Source of the DNA: Artocarpus heterophyllus
Taxonomy: Eukaryota > Streptophyta > Magnoliopsida > Rosales > Moraceae
Length of the DNA: 64,000 nucleotides
Assembly: GCA_025403435.1 (NCBI GenBank)
Contig: CM046341.1
Coordinates: forward strand, 13,973,219 to 14,037,218
Reading direction: 5' to 3'
Positions within the stretch are counted from its first letter, which is position 1; each line of letters begins with the position of its first letter. Under the pieces are notes generated by a model, which saw only the letters and a program-made list of their open reading frames with translations, searched no databases and was not told the DNA's origin. A program made the position numbers and the translations under genes. Shown one piece after another: positions 11,677 to 22,335 of the stretch.

Positions 11677-12060
11677 CTAATCACCTTCTGGATGAAAGAT
11701 CACCTTTCGTTTGCGGCATTCAATAGAGGCATTATACTTGCTTAGGAAATCCATCCCAAGAATCATGTCGTAGTCATGCATGTCGATCACAATGAGGTCG
11801 ACGAAAAGTTCCCTATCAGAAGTCCATAGGGGTACTGCACACAAACAGTGCGTGGATAATATCACTTCCCTGGAGGATAGTGTTGTAGTGAATCCCTGTA
11901 TCATAGGCTCTAAACGAACCTCTATCTTTTTAACATATGACATAGATACAAAAGAATGTGTGGCACTCGTATCAAAAAGGACATAAGCATCATTAGATAA
12001 ACTTATTATCTGACCTGTGACCACATTGGAGGCTTCAGCAGCCACTTGTTCTTTCGTCAT
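11677..12060 (-). pseudogene. Aspartic protease (outer gypsy), active-site change
   Basis: A 127-residue frame of the retroviral-like aspartic protease that matures Gag-Pol. The active-site loop reads LFDTSATHSF where the family has D-S/T-G-A, so the catalytic-loop Gly is Ser. The distal hydrophobic motif before MDFLSKYNA (DMILGMDFL) is normal. Frame and length are otherwise as expected. The Gly loss, with the downstream TAG, argues against activity. The start used is the first Met; in the polyprotein the domain would continue from gag. Confidence 0.9.
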
Positions 12061-12377
12061 GGCATAGATTCAGGCATTCGTCGATGGGGATTCAATTCTC
12101 CCTTGACTAATAAGTGGCCCTTCAAGGGAAGCTTGCATCTGATAGAGTTGTGCTTGAGGAGGAGCTCTCTGCAGGGGATTGGCATTCATTAGCTTGGGGT
12201 AGTTCTTAACAAAGTGGTCTTCAAGCCCACAAATGAAACATTGGTTTGTTCCTAAGCGACATTCCCCTGGATGCTTCTTTCCACATTTAGCACATGGTTG
12301 AAACCGCCTGTTATTATTGTTGTGCTGATCATCATTATGCTTCTTGTTGTCTTGGCCCTGCTGATTTTGAGGATTAC
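12061..12377 (-). pseudogene. Gag C-terminal part with zinc knuckle (outer gypsy)
   Basis: The minus-strand translation gives a Lys/Gln/Asn-rich stretch and then the knuckle CAKCGKKHPGECRLG, followed by CFICGLEDHFVKNY. In the second knuckle the last Cys is Tyr (NYP for NCP), so metal binding would be weakened. The knuckle binds element RNA during packaging. The segment is separated from the rest of gag by the solo LTR inserted at 12378-14566. Confidence 0.85.
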
Positions 12378-12769
12378 TGTCACACCCCAGAGTACGGGAG
12401 GTGACATGGTGGATTATTTAAATTAATTAAAAGGAGAAGTTAATTAAAATAAAGAATTTTAGGGGTTAAATTAAATAATAAAATGTGGAAGTTTCAAAAC
12501 GACTTTGTATAAAAGAATTCATAATATTAAGCAGATGAAATCATTAAGTGAATAATTAAATGATAAAGAACCGTGAGTATGGGTCCCACTGACCCACAAC
12601 TTGTGCACACACATAGTACTGACAATATAATAATACAACTACAGTCCAAGCACAAAGAAAGTTAAAAACATTACATGCCTTGTTCAAATAATACAAATGA
12701 TTTACTAATCCTTCTACTGTTCCTGAGTTCGGTCCGTTGAATTCTCTCTGAATCTAAATAGGAATCCAC

Positions 12770-12818
12770 CTAGAGGGAGGGAAATTTAAAAACAAAGAAA
12801 ATGTGAGCGAAAGGCTCA
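12770..12818 (-). other. Stem TGAGC-N5-GCTCA upstream of putative 3' splice site (solo LTR)
   Basis: On the minus strand the stem occupies 12818-12804. A pyrimidine-rich run then leads to CCCTCTAG at 12770, 33 nt on. The sequence before the stem is CTATTGAGC. It matches stems at the same relative place in other LTR families in this window. Confidence 0.5.
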
Positions 12819-13537
12819 ATAGGACTATGTCTTAATAAATCATTTAATTTAAAGAAAAATCTCATTATTCAGGGAATTATATAAAAGAAACATTGAATAA
12901 ATAAATAAATTTAAATAAAACTGTTTTTATCCAAACGGTTTATTCGGTCGACCAGAAATATCATTTTCTTTTCCTAAGCAAACCATAAGGATATCACCAC
13001 CGTAGTGGCCCAGTTGGGTTTCGGGACCTGCCCCCAAGGTCGATCGCTACACGACCCGATCTCTGATATGGCATCATGCCTATGTGTTTATTTTCATCAT
13101 CATTCAAAACCCATTTACCGAGTATTGTCATTTACATTCATTATGAAGTTCATTTCAGTTCACGGTATATTAAAATATAACCGATAAATTCATTTTCAAA
13201 CAACCGTTGAAAACATTTTTATAGAAACCCTTTTCGAAGTCAAATCATTTTGAAACTAGGCTACCAAAGAATGGGGTAGAAGTCCTACCTCGATACTCGT
13301 GCTGGTGCCCCACACCGTAATCCCGGTCAGCTATACGTTAGCTCTGCGAAACCACGAACGATCCTAGATACACACTAAGTCGATCAATATCTAGTTTGAG
13401 ACCTTTTATGTTACTAAATCATTTCATGATGTCCTAGTGTGCCATTTGTATCTTTAAAATCATTCTATAAGGTTGGAATTTAAATCGGGGTTCAAAACAG
13501 TAAAAACAGGTAAAAAATCACAAAATTCCCCACGCTC

Positions 13538-13692
13538 GGCCGACCTGTCAGACTCCCTGCTTCGGCCGGTCGAACTATGTAGTTTGGCCTACCGAAAACT
13601 AGGTCCGGTCGGTCGGACATTCCCGAGGTTCGGCCTACCGAACCGTGCAGTCCAGCCTGCCGATCCCTTGAATCCGGCCTGCCGAACTAGGA
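13538..13692. repeat. Dyad-motif cluster in solo LTR
   Basis: At least five degenerate units of the GGCCTGCCGA type occur, for example CCGGCCTGCCGA near 13674-13686 and TCGGCCTACCGA near 13631. They are separated by 15-30 bp of unrelated sequence. In LTR orientation they lie downstream of the presumed TATA box, inside the leader. Confidence 0.8.
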
Positions 13693-14566
13693 AAACCCAA
13701 AAATTTCAGCCACGGGTTTTCGATCCCCTAAAATCCAAATCTTGATTTTAACCTGTCTTTCTCAATTCTCAAGCATAGAAAACATTCATAGATGATAGAA
13801 AAACATGCTAGAACACTTTTGAGCTCATTTAAACAAGATTTAAACTCAAAAATCTCAAAAATCCAAAAATGGGAAAATGAGGAGAAAAATAAAAAATCTT
13901 AAATCTAATCCATTTTTCTTCAATCTAAGCTTAGATTCTAGTTGTTCTAAGTTCATTTAACTCAAATCAAAGGTTTTCTAAGCTCAAACGAACTTTAATT
14001 TCAAAAATGCACAAATTTGAAAATTTTGAAAAAAGTTAAGAAATTTCAAAACTAACCTCGAATCGAAGCTTCGATTCGCGTTCTTAGTTGCCAAATCTTG
14101 TCCCCGAGCTTCCTATTCGCTAACCCGAAGCTTAGACCTGAATTTTGATTCAAAAATTTGAGAGAGAAATTGAGGGAGAGAGGAGAAACCGATAGAGAGA
14201 GAGTGAGAGAGCCCACGGGCAAGAGAGAGAGAAGATTGAGTGAGAGCTAAGAGAGAGTGAAGAGAGAATGAGAGGAGTGAGAATAAATAGAGAGAAACAG
14301 TGGGCGGTTTTACTGTGTCAAAACCAATTGCCACCCACGGTTTTGTAAAACGGAATATTTTTTTAACATTTTACAAATTGTTGTGCTTTAAAACTCAAAA
14401 CATCATTTTAAAACAATAAGGAATCATTTGAATTCATCAAATTAACAAAACAACCAAAAATTCAAAATTCAACCAAATAATCAAATTAATGTTGAAACAT
14501 TAATTATGGCACACTAATTCATCATTTTACATTACAATAACATTAAATAAATTTCGGGCCATTACA

Positions 14567-15449
14567 ATTGCCCTTCCTCTTGTTATTCCTCTAGTTCTGG
14601 TTGTTGTTGTTGCTGTTGTTGTTGTTGTTCCTGTGTGGAGGGCAGTTCTGGTTGTTTGCATTACTAGCCTGTTGGCCAAACTGAGGCTGGTTCCTTCTTA
14701 GCTTGGACAAATGAAACTCAGCACGTTGAGCTCTCATGACAACCTGTTCTTGAGTCACGGGTGGACTTGCCCCATCCACAATAGCAGCAATTTCAGGCCT
14801 AAACCTTGATCAGCCTTCTAACCCTTTCACTTTCATCCATAACCATTCCTGGACATAAACGGGCTAGCTGGTCAAACTTCGTCACCACATCAGTTATTGA
14901 CATATCCCCTTGGCGCAAGCTCTCGAACTCTTCATAATGCTTCATTGTAATATTCATATGGAAGAACTTCGTGTTGAACTCATGAACGAAGTCAGCCCAT
15001 GTCATCTCATCAACATTCCTGCTCATTTTGATGCCATCCCACCAAATTCTGGCATCCATGGTGAGGCAGTACGAGGCACAAAGAACCTTCTCATTTTCTG
15101 TGAAATCTATGAGTCTTAAGGTGGCTTCAATCGTCTTCAACCATCCCTGTGTGACTAACGGGTCCTTAGAACCCTCGAAGTCTACTGGCTTAACCCTCTT
15201 CCATCAGACTAGAAGAGGTTCCTGATATGCCGCTCTTGGTTCAGCAGCAGGTGCTGGGACTTCGTTGACTTGTGGCTGCGGAGGAGGAGGAGGCACATCA
15301 TTGCCTCGTCGATCATCATTCTGGCCGTTGGCCCTTAACGCAGCTATTTCCCTTCTTTGGTCCTCAAGTTGTCTCTGCAACTCAGCAATCATTGTCATGA
15401 GTCTTTTGTTGGTCTGGGTGCGAGTCTGCATTCTTTTGTGGCCATCCAT
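14567..15449 (-). pseudogene. Gag N-terminal and capsid part (outer gypsy)
   Basis: The start ATG at 15449 opens an 81-residue segment with a coiled-coil-like MIAELQRQLEDQRREIAALR and a proline run, ended by TGA near 15204. After the stop the same gene continues with the retrotransposon gag domain: WLKTIEATLRLIDF, CASYCLTMDARIWWDG, EMTWADFVHEFNTKFF and GDMSITDVVTKFDQL. It runs to a stop near 14799, then an Asn/Gln-rich spacer (NNNNNSNNNN). Gag forms the particle that packages the RNA. At least three stops are present, and the solo LTR removes the link to the zinc knuckle. Confidence 0.9.
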
Positions 15450-15648
15450 CGTTAATTTCCTAAAAGAATTAGGAACTTAGAAATAATCTTCTAATTATGA
15501 GACAGGTTTTCACTACAAGATCATTAATCGTTAAACATTTAGACCTTAATCTTATCATTATACTTGCATCATAACATCTAACTTTATAACATACTTACTT
15601 GGAGGACTTGGGTTGACGTGTGGCGATATGAATTGTAATCGAAAATTC

Positions 15649-15660
15649 TCTCTGATACTA
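15649..15660 (-). other. Primer binding site, tRNA-iMet type (outer gypsy)
   Basis: The minus strand reads TAGTATCAGAGA, matching TGGTATCAGAGC at 10 of 12 positions. It lies five bases inside the LTR end at 15666. It fixes 15666-18788 as the 5' LTR. Confidence 0.75.
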
Positions 15661-16006
15661 AAACCTGTAACGCCCCCCTTACAGACGTCATAGATGTCGT
15701 TACATTCATACATTCATACTTATTTAAATTTTAAACATAAACATAATTACAAAACTTATATGATACTTTTAATTGTAAATGAGTTAAACATACATAACCA
15801 GGGTCCATTCATATAATTTTTTTATTATTTTTTTTACAACATTGCATAGCTTAACTTATTCCATATCATATTTAATTCAATTACACTTCAAATTAATCAT
15901 AATCTTAGTTTAATAAAATAGATATACCAAGTTGTAAAATCATAACTTATAAAAAAAAACATATCTCATTAACCATCACATCATTTAAAAATTACTTACT
16001 CCCACA

Positions 16007-16200
16007 GTTCGGCAGGCCAAACTTGGGACTTCGGTAGGCCAGACATGATCGGCAGGCTGGAGTTTCCTCAACCGGCAGGCCGGTAGAGGCTTTGCAAATC
16101 TGGCATAAAAACTTATCAATGTTTGGCAGGCTGAAAACGTGATCGGCAGGCCAAACTTTCAAACATCGGCAGGCCAACCAATAATGTTCGACAGGCAGAC
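16007..16200. repeat. Dyad-motif cluster near LTR 3' end (outer gypsy)
   Basis: About nine units of TCGGCAGGCC(A/G)A lie at irregular 12-40 bp spacing, mostly in the orientation opposite to the upstream cluster. None is an exact 12-mer; most differ by G-to-A or C-to-T. The matching cluster in solo LTR E (52764-52940) keeps four exact copies. Confidence 0.85.
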
Positions 16201-16479
16201 CAAGCCAAAAGTTTTTTAGAAAACTTAATTTTAAAACAAAACCAACTTTTCATAAAAATACGGAAGATCAAAATTCTTAAAAGTATGAAATAAAATATAA
16301 AAACATAGTTCTTATATTCTTAAAACTTAACATAAAAATATGTTCAAAATAGAAAACTTGATTTAAAACATAAAAAATAAAACATTCTTCTTGGCGTTCT
16401 TCCGGTTACAATTCATCGTGCTTAATGCTCACATGCCTTCCCATGTCCTCCGCCTAATCCATGATCTTCTTACCCTTAT

Positions 16480-16516
16480 CTGCAACATGACATAATCTTG
16501 AATAAGCTAATGCTTA
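16480..16516 (-). other. Stem TAAGC-ATTA-GCTTA upstream of putative 3' splice site
   Basis: On the minus strand the stem (16516-16503) follows CTTACTAAGC, and GTTGCAG at 16480 follows 22 nt later. With the donor-like AAG-GTAAGT at 16985 it would delimit a 506-nt intron in the LTR transcript. Solo LTR E has the same arrangement. Confidence 0.55.
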
Positions 16517-18433
16517 GTAAGTACATATAATTCTCACAATTTTAAAAAAACATTTCATATACATCATTATCATCATCATATCATAGAAGTGCCTTAACCA
16601 CAATTTCATAGAAACATATCTTTCATTACATTGACCATATTAAAACTTATTCCATTTTATCTTAAGGGCCCAAGTGTTGCACCATAAACATCATTGTAGG
16701 CGCACCGTCATGAGAGGAGAAGGGTAGCTAATCCTAAACCAAACATAACATCATAACATATCATTTCATAACATTGGTGTGCAACACTTATTAGGTGATA
16801 CATATATATATAACTTTTCATACTTTGAAACATGTCATCTTCATACATGCATAACTTTAAATCATGAAAATCTTTCATAAGAAATCCTTTAAGGAAAAAT
16901 AACCATAAAATCATCATGAATATCATTGTGAACATATCATCAAACCTTATAAAACGTGTCATGTTGCAGGTGAGAATGTACTTACCTTAAAGCTAGCTTA
17001 CTTAACCTTAATATGCTTTGGTGACGACGCCGCGGTCTTGATGTGCTCGTTCCTTTGTGTGTTCATGCCATTTATCCATATAAAAAATACGATAAAATTA
17101 ATACTTATCATAAAACATCCATTCATATACCATCCATTCATATAACATTCATTCATATCACATCACATATACATTCGTCTCATATTACAAACATAATTCA
17201 TAACCATAATTGTCAAAACATAAAATTATCATCACATAAACATGTTATCATGATTTTTCTTAAATCATAAAAATTACCTTAAGCATGTAAAAACAAACCA
17301 TACATTTTAAACATGAAATCAGCCAACATTTGTAAGGTAGTGAGTAACCTTTTAAATACATTTTTCTAACAATTTAAAATACATATATTTTAATTTCAAA
17401 ATTCATACAAACATCTTATTATCATGCATTTCAATATCATAAAATTATTTCCTCATTAATAAAATCATTTAAACATATAAAACATTTCATAAAACGAAAA
17501 TCCAAAAATAACATTGTTAAAACAGTTTTCTTGACCTAATTTCATAACATAAAATACACTTATCATAACATTACCAAATTTTGCAGTCAATATCATACCA
17601 TATACATGAACATTCTTGCCAACTTTCATGAAAAACAAAACACATTTACCTCTTAAAATAAAAATTACTTTTTCATGCATCATAGCCAAACAACAATATT
17701 TTATTGTGAGGGGTAGAGTATAGAAAATTCATAATTTTTCATAGAAACATCGAAATGACTTGAAACTTGGAGAAACATCACATAATACATACATGCATAA
17801 CATATTAAAAAAAATCAGAACAATATACAATACCTAGAGAAAGATATTGCAGACGAATTGAGGAGGAGAGACGCTTTTCGTAAACACCAAAAGAAATGAA
17901 TTCTTACCTTAAAAATTTTCTTCTCAAAACCCTTAAATTCAACCAACAAAATATAACTTTTTCTTTCAATATTTGTAGAAAATTTTTGAGAGAAAGAAGG
18001 ATGAAATTTGTGGAGAAGAGAAGGAGAAGAGAGAAAGACAAAAGAAGCGTCTTAGAAATTTGAGAGAGAGAAGACGTGAAAGGATGAGAGAAAAATGGAA
18101 AAAGAACGTTAAAATTTTTTAACGTAATGAGCATAACCGATGAAAAATTCAATACCCTCCATTAAGTCAGAATTTTTTGACTAATTGATGGCTAATTGGC
18201 GTGGAGGAAGGAGAGAAAAGAGGGAAAGTCAAACAAATCATTCATCACTTACCATGTTTTGCCCTCTCAAAATAGGAAACCATTTAAAATAATACAAATC
18301 AATGCGAAGTCAAACCTTTTATTTCCTTAACTGATAAAATTATTCCATTATTATGCCAATTAATCACCCAATTAACGTAATTATCTCAGCCATAAATTTG
18401 GAGAGATTTCTGTTGACTGCTCGTCAGCTGTCT

Positions 18434-18541
18434 TTGGCCTACCAATTTTCCTCTTTGGCCTGCCGGTTCCACCAAGTTCGGCCTGCCGATGGTTTCCATT
18501 GGCCTATCGATCTTTGGCAGACTTTTCAGCCTACCGAACTG
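18434..18541. repeat. Dyad-motif cluster in U3 of outer 5' LTR
   Basis: There is one exact copy at 18478-18489 and about five degenerate ones (for example GGCCTACCAA and GGCCTATCGA). The cluster is one unit longer than the matching 3' LTR cluster at 884-984. Confidence 0.88.
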
Positions 18542-18788
18542 TCCTTAAAATACCATACTTATAACATTCATATCATCATTGCATCATAGATAAACTTACA
18601 TTATATTTCACATGAACACTTGAGCACAACGATTTCATGCAGTCGTCACCTATCATAAAACTTAACATAAAAGTTAGTAACATTAAAATCATAAATCATA
18701 TCATATAACATAAATTATTATTAAAATTTCCTTAACATTGTTACTAACTTTATCATAATCCATTACATAAAAATAGGTGGGTGTTACA

Positions 18789-19435
18789 GTATCCATGTAA
18801 CTTATGTAAATATTGACAAGCCCAAAGGAAGGCCAATATTTGATAGAATTGGAAACCGTAGATTGCATCCAATTCTAGTTGTTAGAGGACATATATTTCA
18901 AAATGGAATTATAAGTAGTTATCAAACGTTGCATTTTCATGGTTAGTCTAATTTCAATATAACTTTAGTAAGTAAAGAAAGGGAAGCTATTATAGAGGAT
19001 AATATGGATGATCACGCAAATATGGTTGACATGGTCAATGATTTAGAAGAACACTTCTTACACCATCCAAATTTATTTGAGGCAATGATGAATGATGCCA
19101 AGACACCCATGTATGAGGGGTATACCAATTTCAGCAAATTGTCCACTTTAGTTGGATTATGAAATTTGAAAGCGTTACGTGGGTAGTCAAATTTTAGTTT
19201 CACAAAGCTTTTGGAATTTTTAGGAAGGCTTCTACCAAAGGGTAAGAAATTACCAACTAATATGTATGAGGCTAAGAAGACTTTGAACACTTTAGGAATG
19301 GAGTATGAGAAAATTCATGCTTGTGAAAATGATTGTGTCCTTTATAGAAATGAGTATGAGGACAAGAATTATAGTTCGGTTTGTCAACAGGCAAGGTGGA
19401 AGAAAGAAAAGGAGCCAAAATGGTAAGAATGCAGT
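18789..19435 (+). pseudogene. CACTA transposase N-terminal region (Transpos_assoc remnant and TNP2 start)
   Basis: Right after the gypsy LTR the plus strand reads the end of a transposase-associated domain (PCNLCKNI-like start, HPILVVRGHIF, then a degenerate TLHFHG). It continues with the TNP2 N-terminal region: DAKTPMYEGYTNFSKL, LPKGKKLPTNMYEAKK and MEYEKIHACENDCVLYRNEYED. Frame changes or stops occur near 18943, 19160 and 19425. In CACTA elements this protein binds subterminal repeats and performs excision. The gene's 5' end is not in the window. Confidence 0.85.
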
Positions 19436-20560
19436 GCCAAAGAAAGTATTATGATACATTCCACTGGTACCACGTTTGAGGAGTTTATTCAGAAACCCAA
19501 AACATGCCAAGAATTTGACATTGCATCATGACAAACGGGTCAACAATGGTATGCTTAGACACCCGACAGATTCACCACAATAGAAGACTTTTAAAGCCGA
19601 TCATCCTGACTTTAGTGTGGATCCAAGATATATACATTTTGCTTTGTCAACATATGGAATGAACCCACATGGTAATATGAGTAGTAGGCAAAGAACTTGG
19701 CCCTTAGTACTTGTTAACTACAATCTCCCTCCAAAGATGTGCATGAAGTGGAAGTTTTTAATGTTGTCTTTATTGATTTTGGGTCCTTACCAACTAGGAA
19801 ATTACATTGATGTATACTTGGCACTGTTAATCGATGACCAAAAAAACTTGTGCGAAAATGGAGTCGAAGTTAGACATGCTTACCGAGAAGAGACGTTCAC
19901 ACTCTATGCAATGTTGATATAGACAATTAACGATTTCTCCGCATATGGCAATTTATTTGGTTATTCGGTAAAGAGTTTTATTAGTTGTCCTATTTGTATG
20001 AAGAAAACGTCTCACCAATTGTTGAAGAATGGTAAGAAAACCATTTTTCTTGGTCATAGAAGATGGTTGCCAAGAGATCATCGTTACCACAAACAAAAGA
20101 AAGCCTTTGATGCCAATAGCGAAGAAAGACCCTCCTCGTCCTTTGACGGGTGAACAAATACTTGAAATGGTAAAAGATATAAAAGTGGTATTCGGGAAGA
20201 GAAAGCGAGGTAAGGATGACCCATCGATTGATGGACAATGGAAAAAAAAGATCACTTTTTTTTTTTTATCTTCCATCCTAGAAGAAACTTTTTGTTTGTC
20301 ATTGCTTAAACATTGTGCATATTGAGCAAAAAATTTGTGAATCCATAATCAACACTTGACATTTTGGGCAAGACTAAGGATGGTAAAAAAGCGTGATTGG
20401 ATCTTATGGAAATGGAGATTAGGCCTAATTCGTTTCCTGAGAAAAGAAGGAACCGCACTTACTTACCTCCGGAGAAGAACGCGATATCAAGAGTGGAAAA
20501 GGGAAAGCTTTGTGAATGGCTTGCTCCATTAAAGTGCAAAATGACTATTCTTTGAACTTT
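19436..20560 (+). pseudogene. CACTA transposase core (Transposase_21 family)
   Basis: The segment matches the family by motif order: RNPKHAKNL and GMLRHPTDSP in one frame, then STYGMNPHGNMSSR, TWPLVLVNYNLPPKMCM and GNYIDVYLALLIDD, with EVRHAYREETF. The last three run in an open frame at 19617-19922. Further on come SAYGNLFGYSVK, CPICMKKTSHQLLKNGKKT, FLGHRRWLPRDH and a degraded stretch near 20295-20370 where the conserved HCL-V-H-E-K-CES region is broken by frame changes. Trp to TAG is seen near 19580. Several frames must be combined, so no functional protein is possible. Confidence 0.88.
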
Positions 20561-20565
20561 AAAAG

Positions 20566-21102
20566 TTGGTGTCGGTGAAGGATTTGAAACTTATTGGCAT
20601 GAAAACACACGATTATCATATGTTGATGCAACAATTACTACCACTTGCTTTGGAAGGAATTCTAACAAAGGATGTGAGATTTGTAATTACCAAGTTGTGC
20701 TTGTTCTTTAATTCAATATGCTCCAAGGTAATTGATCCACTTATGCTAGATTCACTACAATCAGAGTTGGTGCAAACCTTATGCATGCTTCAGAAGTATT
20801 TTCCATTGGCATTTTTTGACATCATGATTCATCTAATAGTGCACTTAGTACGTGAAGTTAAGTTATGCAGACTGGTGTATTTGAGATGGATGTACCCATT
20901 TGAAAGATATATGAAGGTTTTAAAGGGCTATGTGAAGAACCAAGTTAGGTCAAAAAGATGTATTATAGAAAGTTACATAACTAAGAAATTGGTTGAATTT
21001 TGCTCTAAGTACTTGTCTAATGAGGAAAAAATTGGGGTGCTAAAGACTATAAACATAGACGCTAGGGGACTATCTACTGGCAATCCTTCCTCAGTAAATT
21101 GA
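20566..21102 (+). pseudogene. CACTA transposase DUF4218 domain
   Basis: A 178-codon open frame contains KDLKLIGMKTHDYH, LCLFFNSICSKVIDP, LQKYFPLAFFDIMIHL, HLVREVKLC and YLRWMYPFERYMKVLKGYV. All belong to the DUF4218 domain that follows the catalytic core in plant TNP2 proteins. The frame ends at TGA 21100-21102 just after a degraded IESYITKKLVEFCSKYL segment. It is the best-preserved exon of the element. Confidence 0.92.
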
Positions 21103-21982
21103 GAGGAGGGAGAGCAAGCTTGTCTTTATGTCTTGCACAATGCTAATGAAGTAGAACCTTTCATTGAGGTGCACATGAACGAATTAAAAAGGCAAACCAA
21201 AAAGAGCAAGAAATGAGAAGTGGTTGCAAGATGAATACAACCGGACCTTTCGGTTATGGATTAGAGTACACATCTATGGCAAGTGCTCCATATCACAAGA
21301 TGAAGGCACGTCACAAGACTTGAAGAACTTAGCTAGAGGAACATCAATGGTAGTTACAAGGTATACATCATATTCTACAAATGGTTACACTTCTACACTC
21401 GCAAAAAAGATGAGAAACATCCTGTCTAAAATAGTGGTATGACTCTCCTTGCTGAGGCTATGCATATTGCCCCTGTCAAGAACAAGAATCTGGTATATGA
21501 GACCATAAACTACTTTAGTTTTATTAAAGATATTTGGGAACTTAATTATGGGGGATTGCGTATAGCACTTTTTAAGTGCAATTCGGTCGACAATAGCTAT
21601 GTTAAGGCCGATAATGGTGACATCATGGTGGTTAACTTTAGAAGATTAGGATACAAGAATGATCCCTTCATTATGGCATCACAAGCAATCCAAGTTTTTT
21701 ACACTACAGATCTTTAAGACATGGAATTGTGTCTAGTCGTCTCGATGAAGCCAAAAGTAGTTATTGACAGTGAAAAAGTTGCTGAGGATTGCACAGACAT
21801 CCCTTTATTCACAAAGAGATTGCCACCAGTTGAAGAGATAGATGATTTTGAAGATGTTTTTTTGCACTTGCTTCATGAAGATGTGGAATGGATATGTATT
21901 GAGGAACCAATGAAAAAAAAAGAAAAAAATGTTAATTTATTTAAATATATTTTTTTGTTTCATTTTTCACTTTTTTAAGGGT
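21103..21982 (+). pseudogene. CACTA transposase C-terminal part with DUF4216 domain
   Basis: After a degraded linker the frame at 21439-21717 reads YETINYFSFIKDIWELNYGG, ALFKCNSVDN, VVNFRRLGYKNDPFIMASQA and QVFYTTDL. This is the DUF4216 domain at the end of plant CACTA transposases. A TAA at 21716-21718 interrupts the tail, and 21721-21978 continues with an acidic segment (EEIDDFEDVF) as the normal C-terminus does. The linker shows stops and a shifted frame (21224-21442). Confidence 0.85.
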
Positions 21983-21994
21983 TTTGGATATCTA

Positions 21995-22335
21995 TTTATA
22001 TTTATATTTGTGATACAAACAGGAAAAAGTAAACATTTTGGGCCATTGGATGCTTAACACACAGGCTAATCACCTTGGGCAGAAGAGAAAAACTTATGTA
22101 ATCGGTGAATTTGACCTTTTTTATTATGGCTTTCCTAAGAAACTGTCGTAAAAAAGCATATTCCATGACGGTTTCTTAAAAAACCGTCATGGAACATTAA
22201 GCTTACATGATAGTTTCTTGAAAAATCGCCATATAAGCTTAACCTTACACAACGGTTTTTCAAGAAACCATCGTGTAACATTGAATATTATACGATTTTT
22301 TTTAGAAAAATAGTCATGTAATGTGCCAACTAGGG
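21995..22335. repeat. Internal hairpin repeats of CACTA subterminal type
   Basis: A perfect inverted repeat with 14-bp arms lies at 22161-22174 and 22181-22194 (TTCCATGACGGTTT and its complement, 6-bp loop). Imperfect relatives follow at about 22205-22240 and 22245-22280. The same unit fills the right subterminal region (25960-26283). In CACTA elements such units are transposase binding sites normally near the ends; here they stand between the two genes. Confidence 0.75.

Larger units (their letters stand above)
12378..14566 (-). mobile_element. Solo LTR of a gypsy element inserted in gag
   Basis: The 2189-bp unit begins TGTCACACCCC and ends GGGCCATTACA on the plus strand. It is flanked by ATTAC (12373-12377) and ATTGC (14567-14571), a 5-bp target duplication with one change. 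It contains no coding domain. The minus strand shows an AT box (CTATTTATTC near 14281-14290) followed by a CT-rich leader, so it is oriented minus. It lacks a partner LTR and an internal region, as left by recombination between two LTRs. The family differs from the outer LTR but shares its TGTRAY termini, dyad cluster and splice-like hairpin. Confidence 0.85.
1..18788 (-). mobile_element. Ty3/gypsy element, Tekay/Del-like, nested and truncated by window edge
   Basis: Read on the minus strand the order is 5' LTR (15666-18788), tRNA-iMet-like primer site, gag, protease, RT, RNase H, integrase, chromodomain, polypurine tract and 3' LTR (1-1230, cut by the window edge). A terminal chromodomain, a CCHC knuckle in gag and LTRs above 3 kb are typical of the Tekay (Del) chromovirus lineage. 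The element is interrupted by a Tat-like element in integrase (1886-9247) and a solo LTR in gag (12378-14566). Frameshifts and stops break every gene. It sits inside the CACTA transposase gene, which resumes directly at 18789, so the outer target duplication cannot be checked. Lineage is assigned from protein motifs read by eye. Confidence 0.93.
15666..18788 (-). repeat. 5' LTR of outer gypsy element
   Basis: The 3123-bp LTR starts TGTAACGCCCCCC and ends GGGTGTTACA on the plus strand; transcription would run on the minus strand. Its right 1.25 kb matches 1-1230, and the whole is of the same family as solo LTR E (50299-53256). It holds two dyad-motif clusters (16007-16200 and 18434-18541), a CT-rich leader (minus strand, about 18110-17980) and several splice-donor-like AAG-GTAAG sites (near 17910 and 16985). 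Confidence 0.96.
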
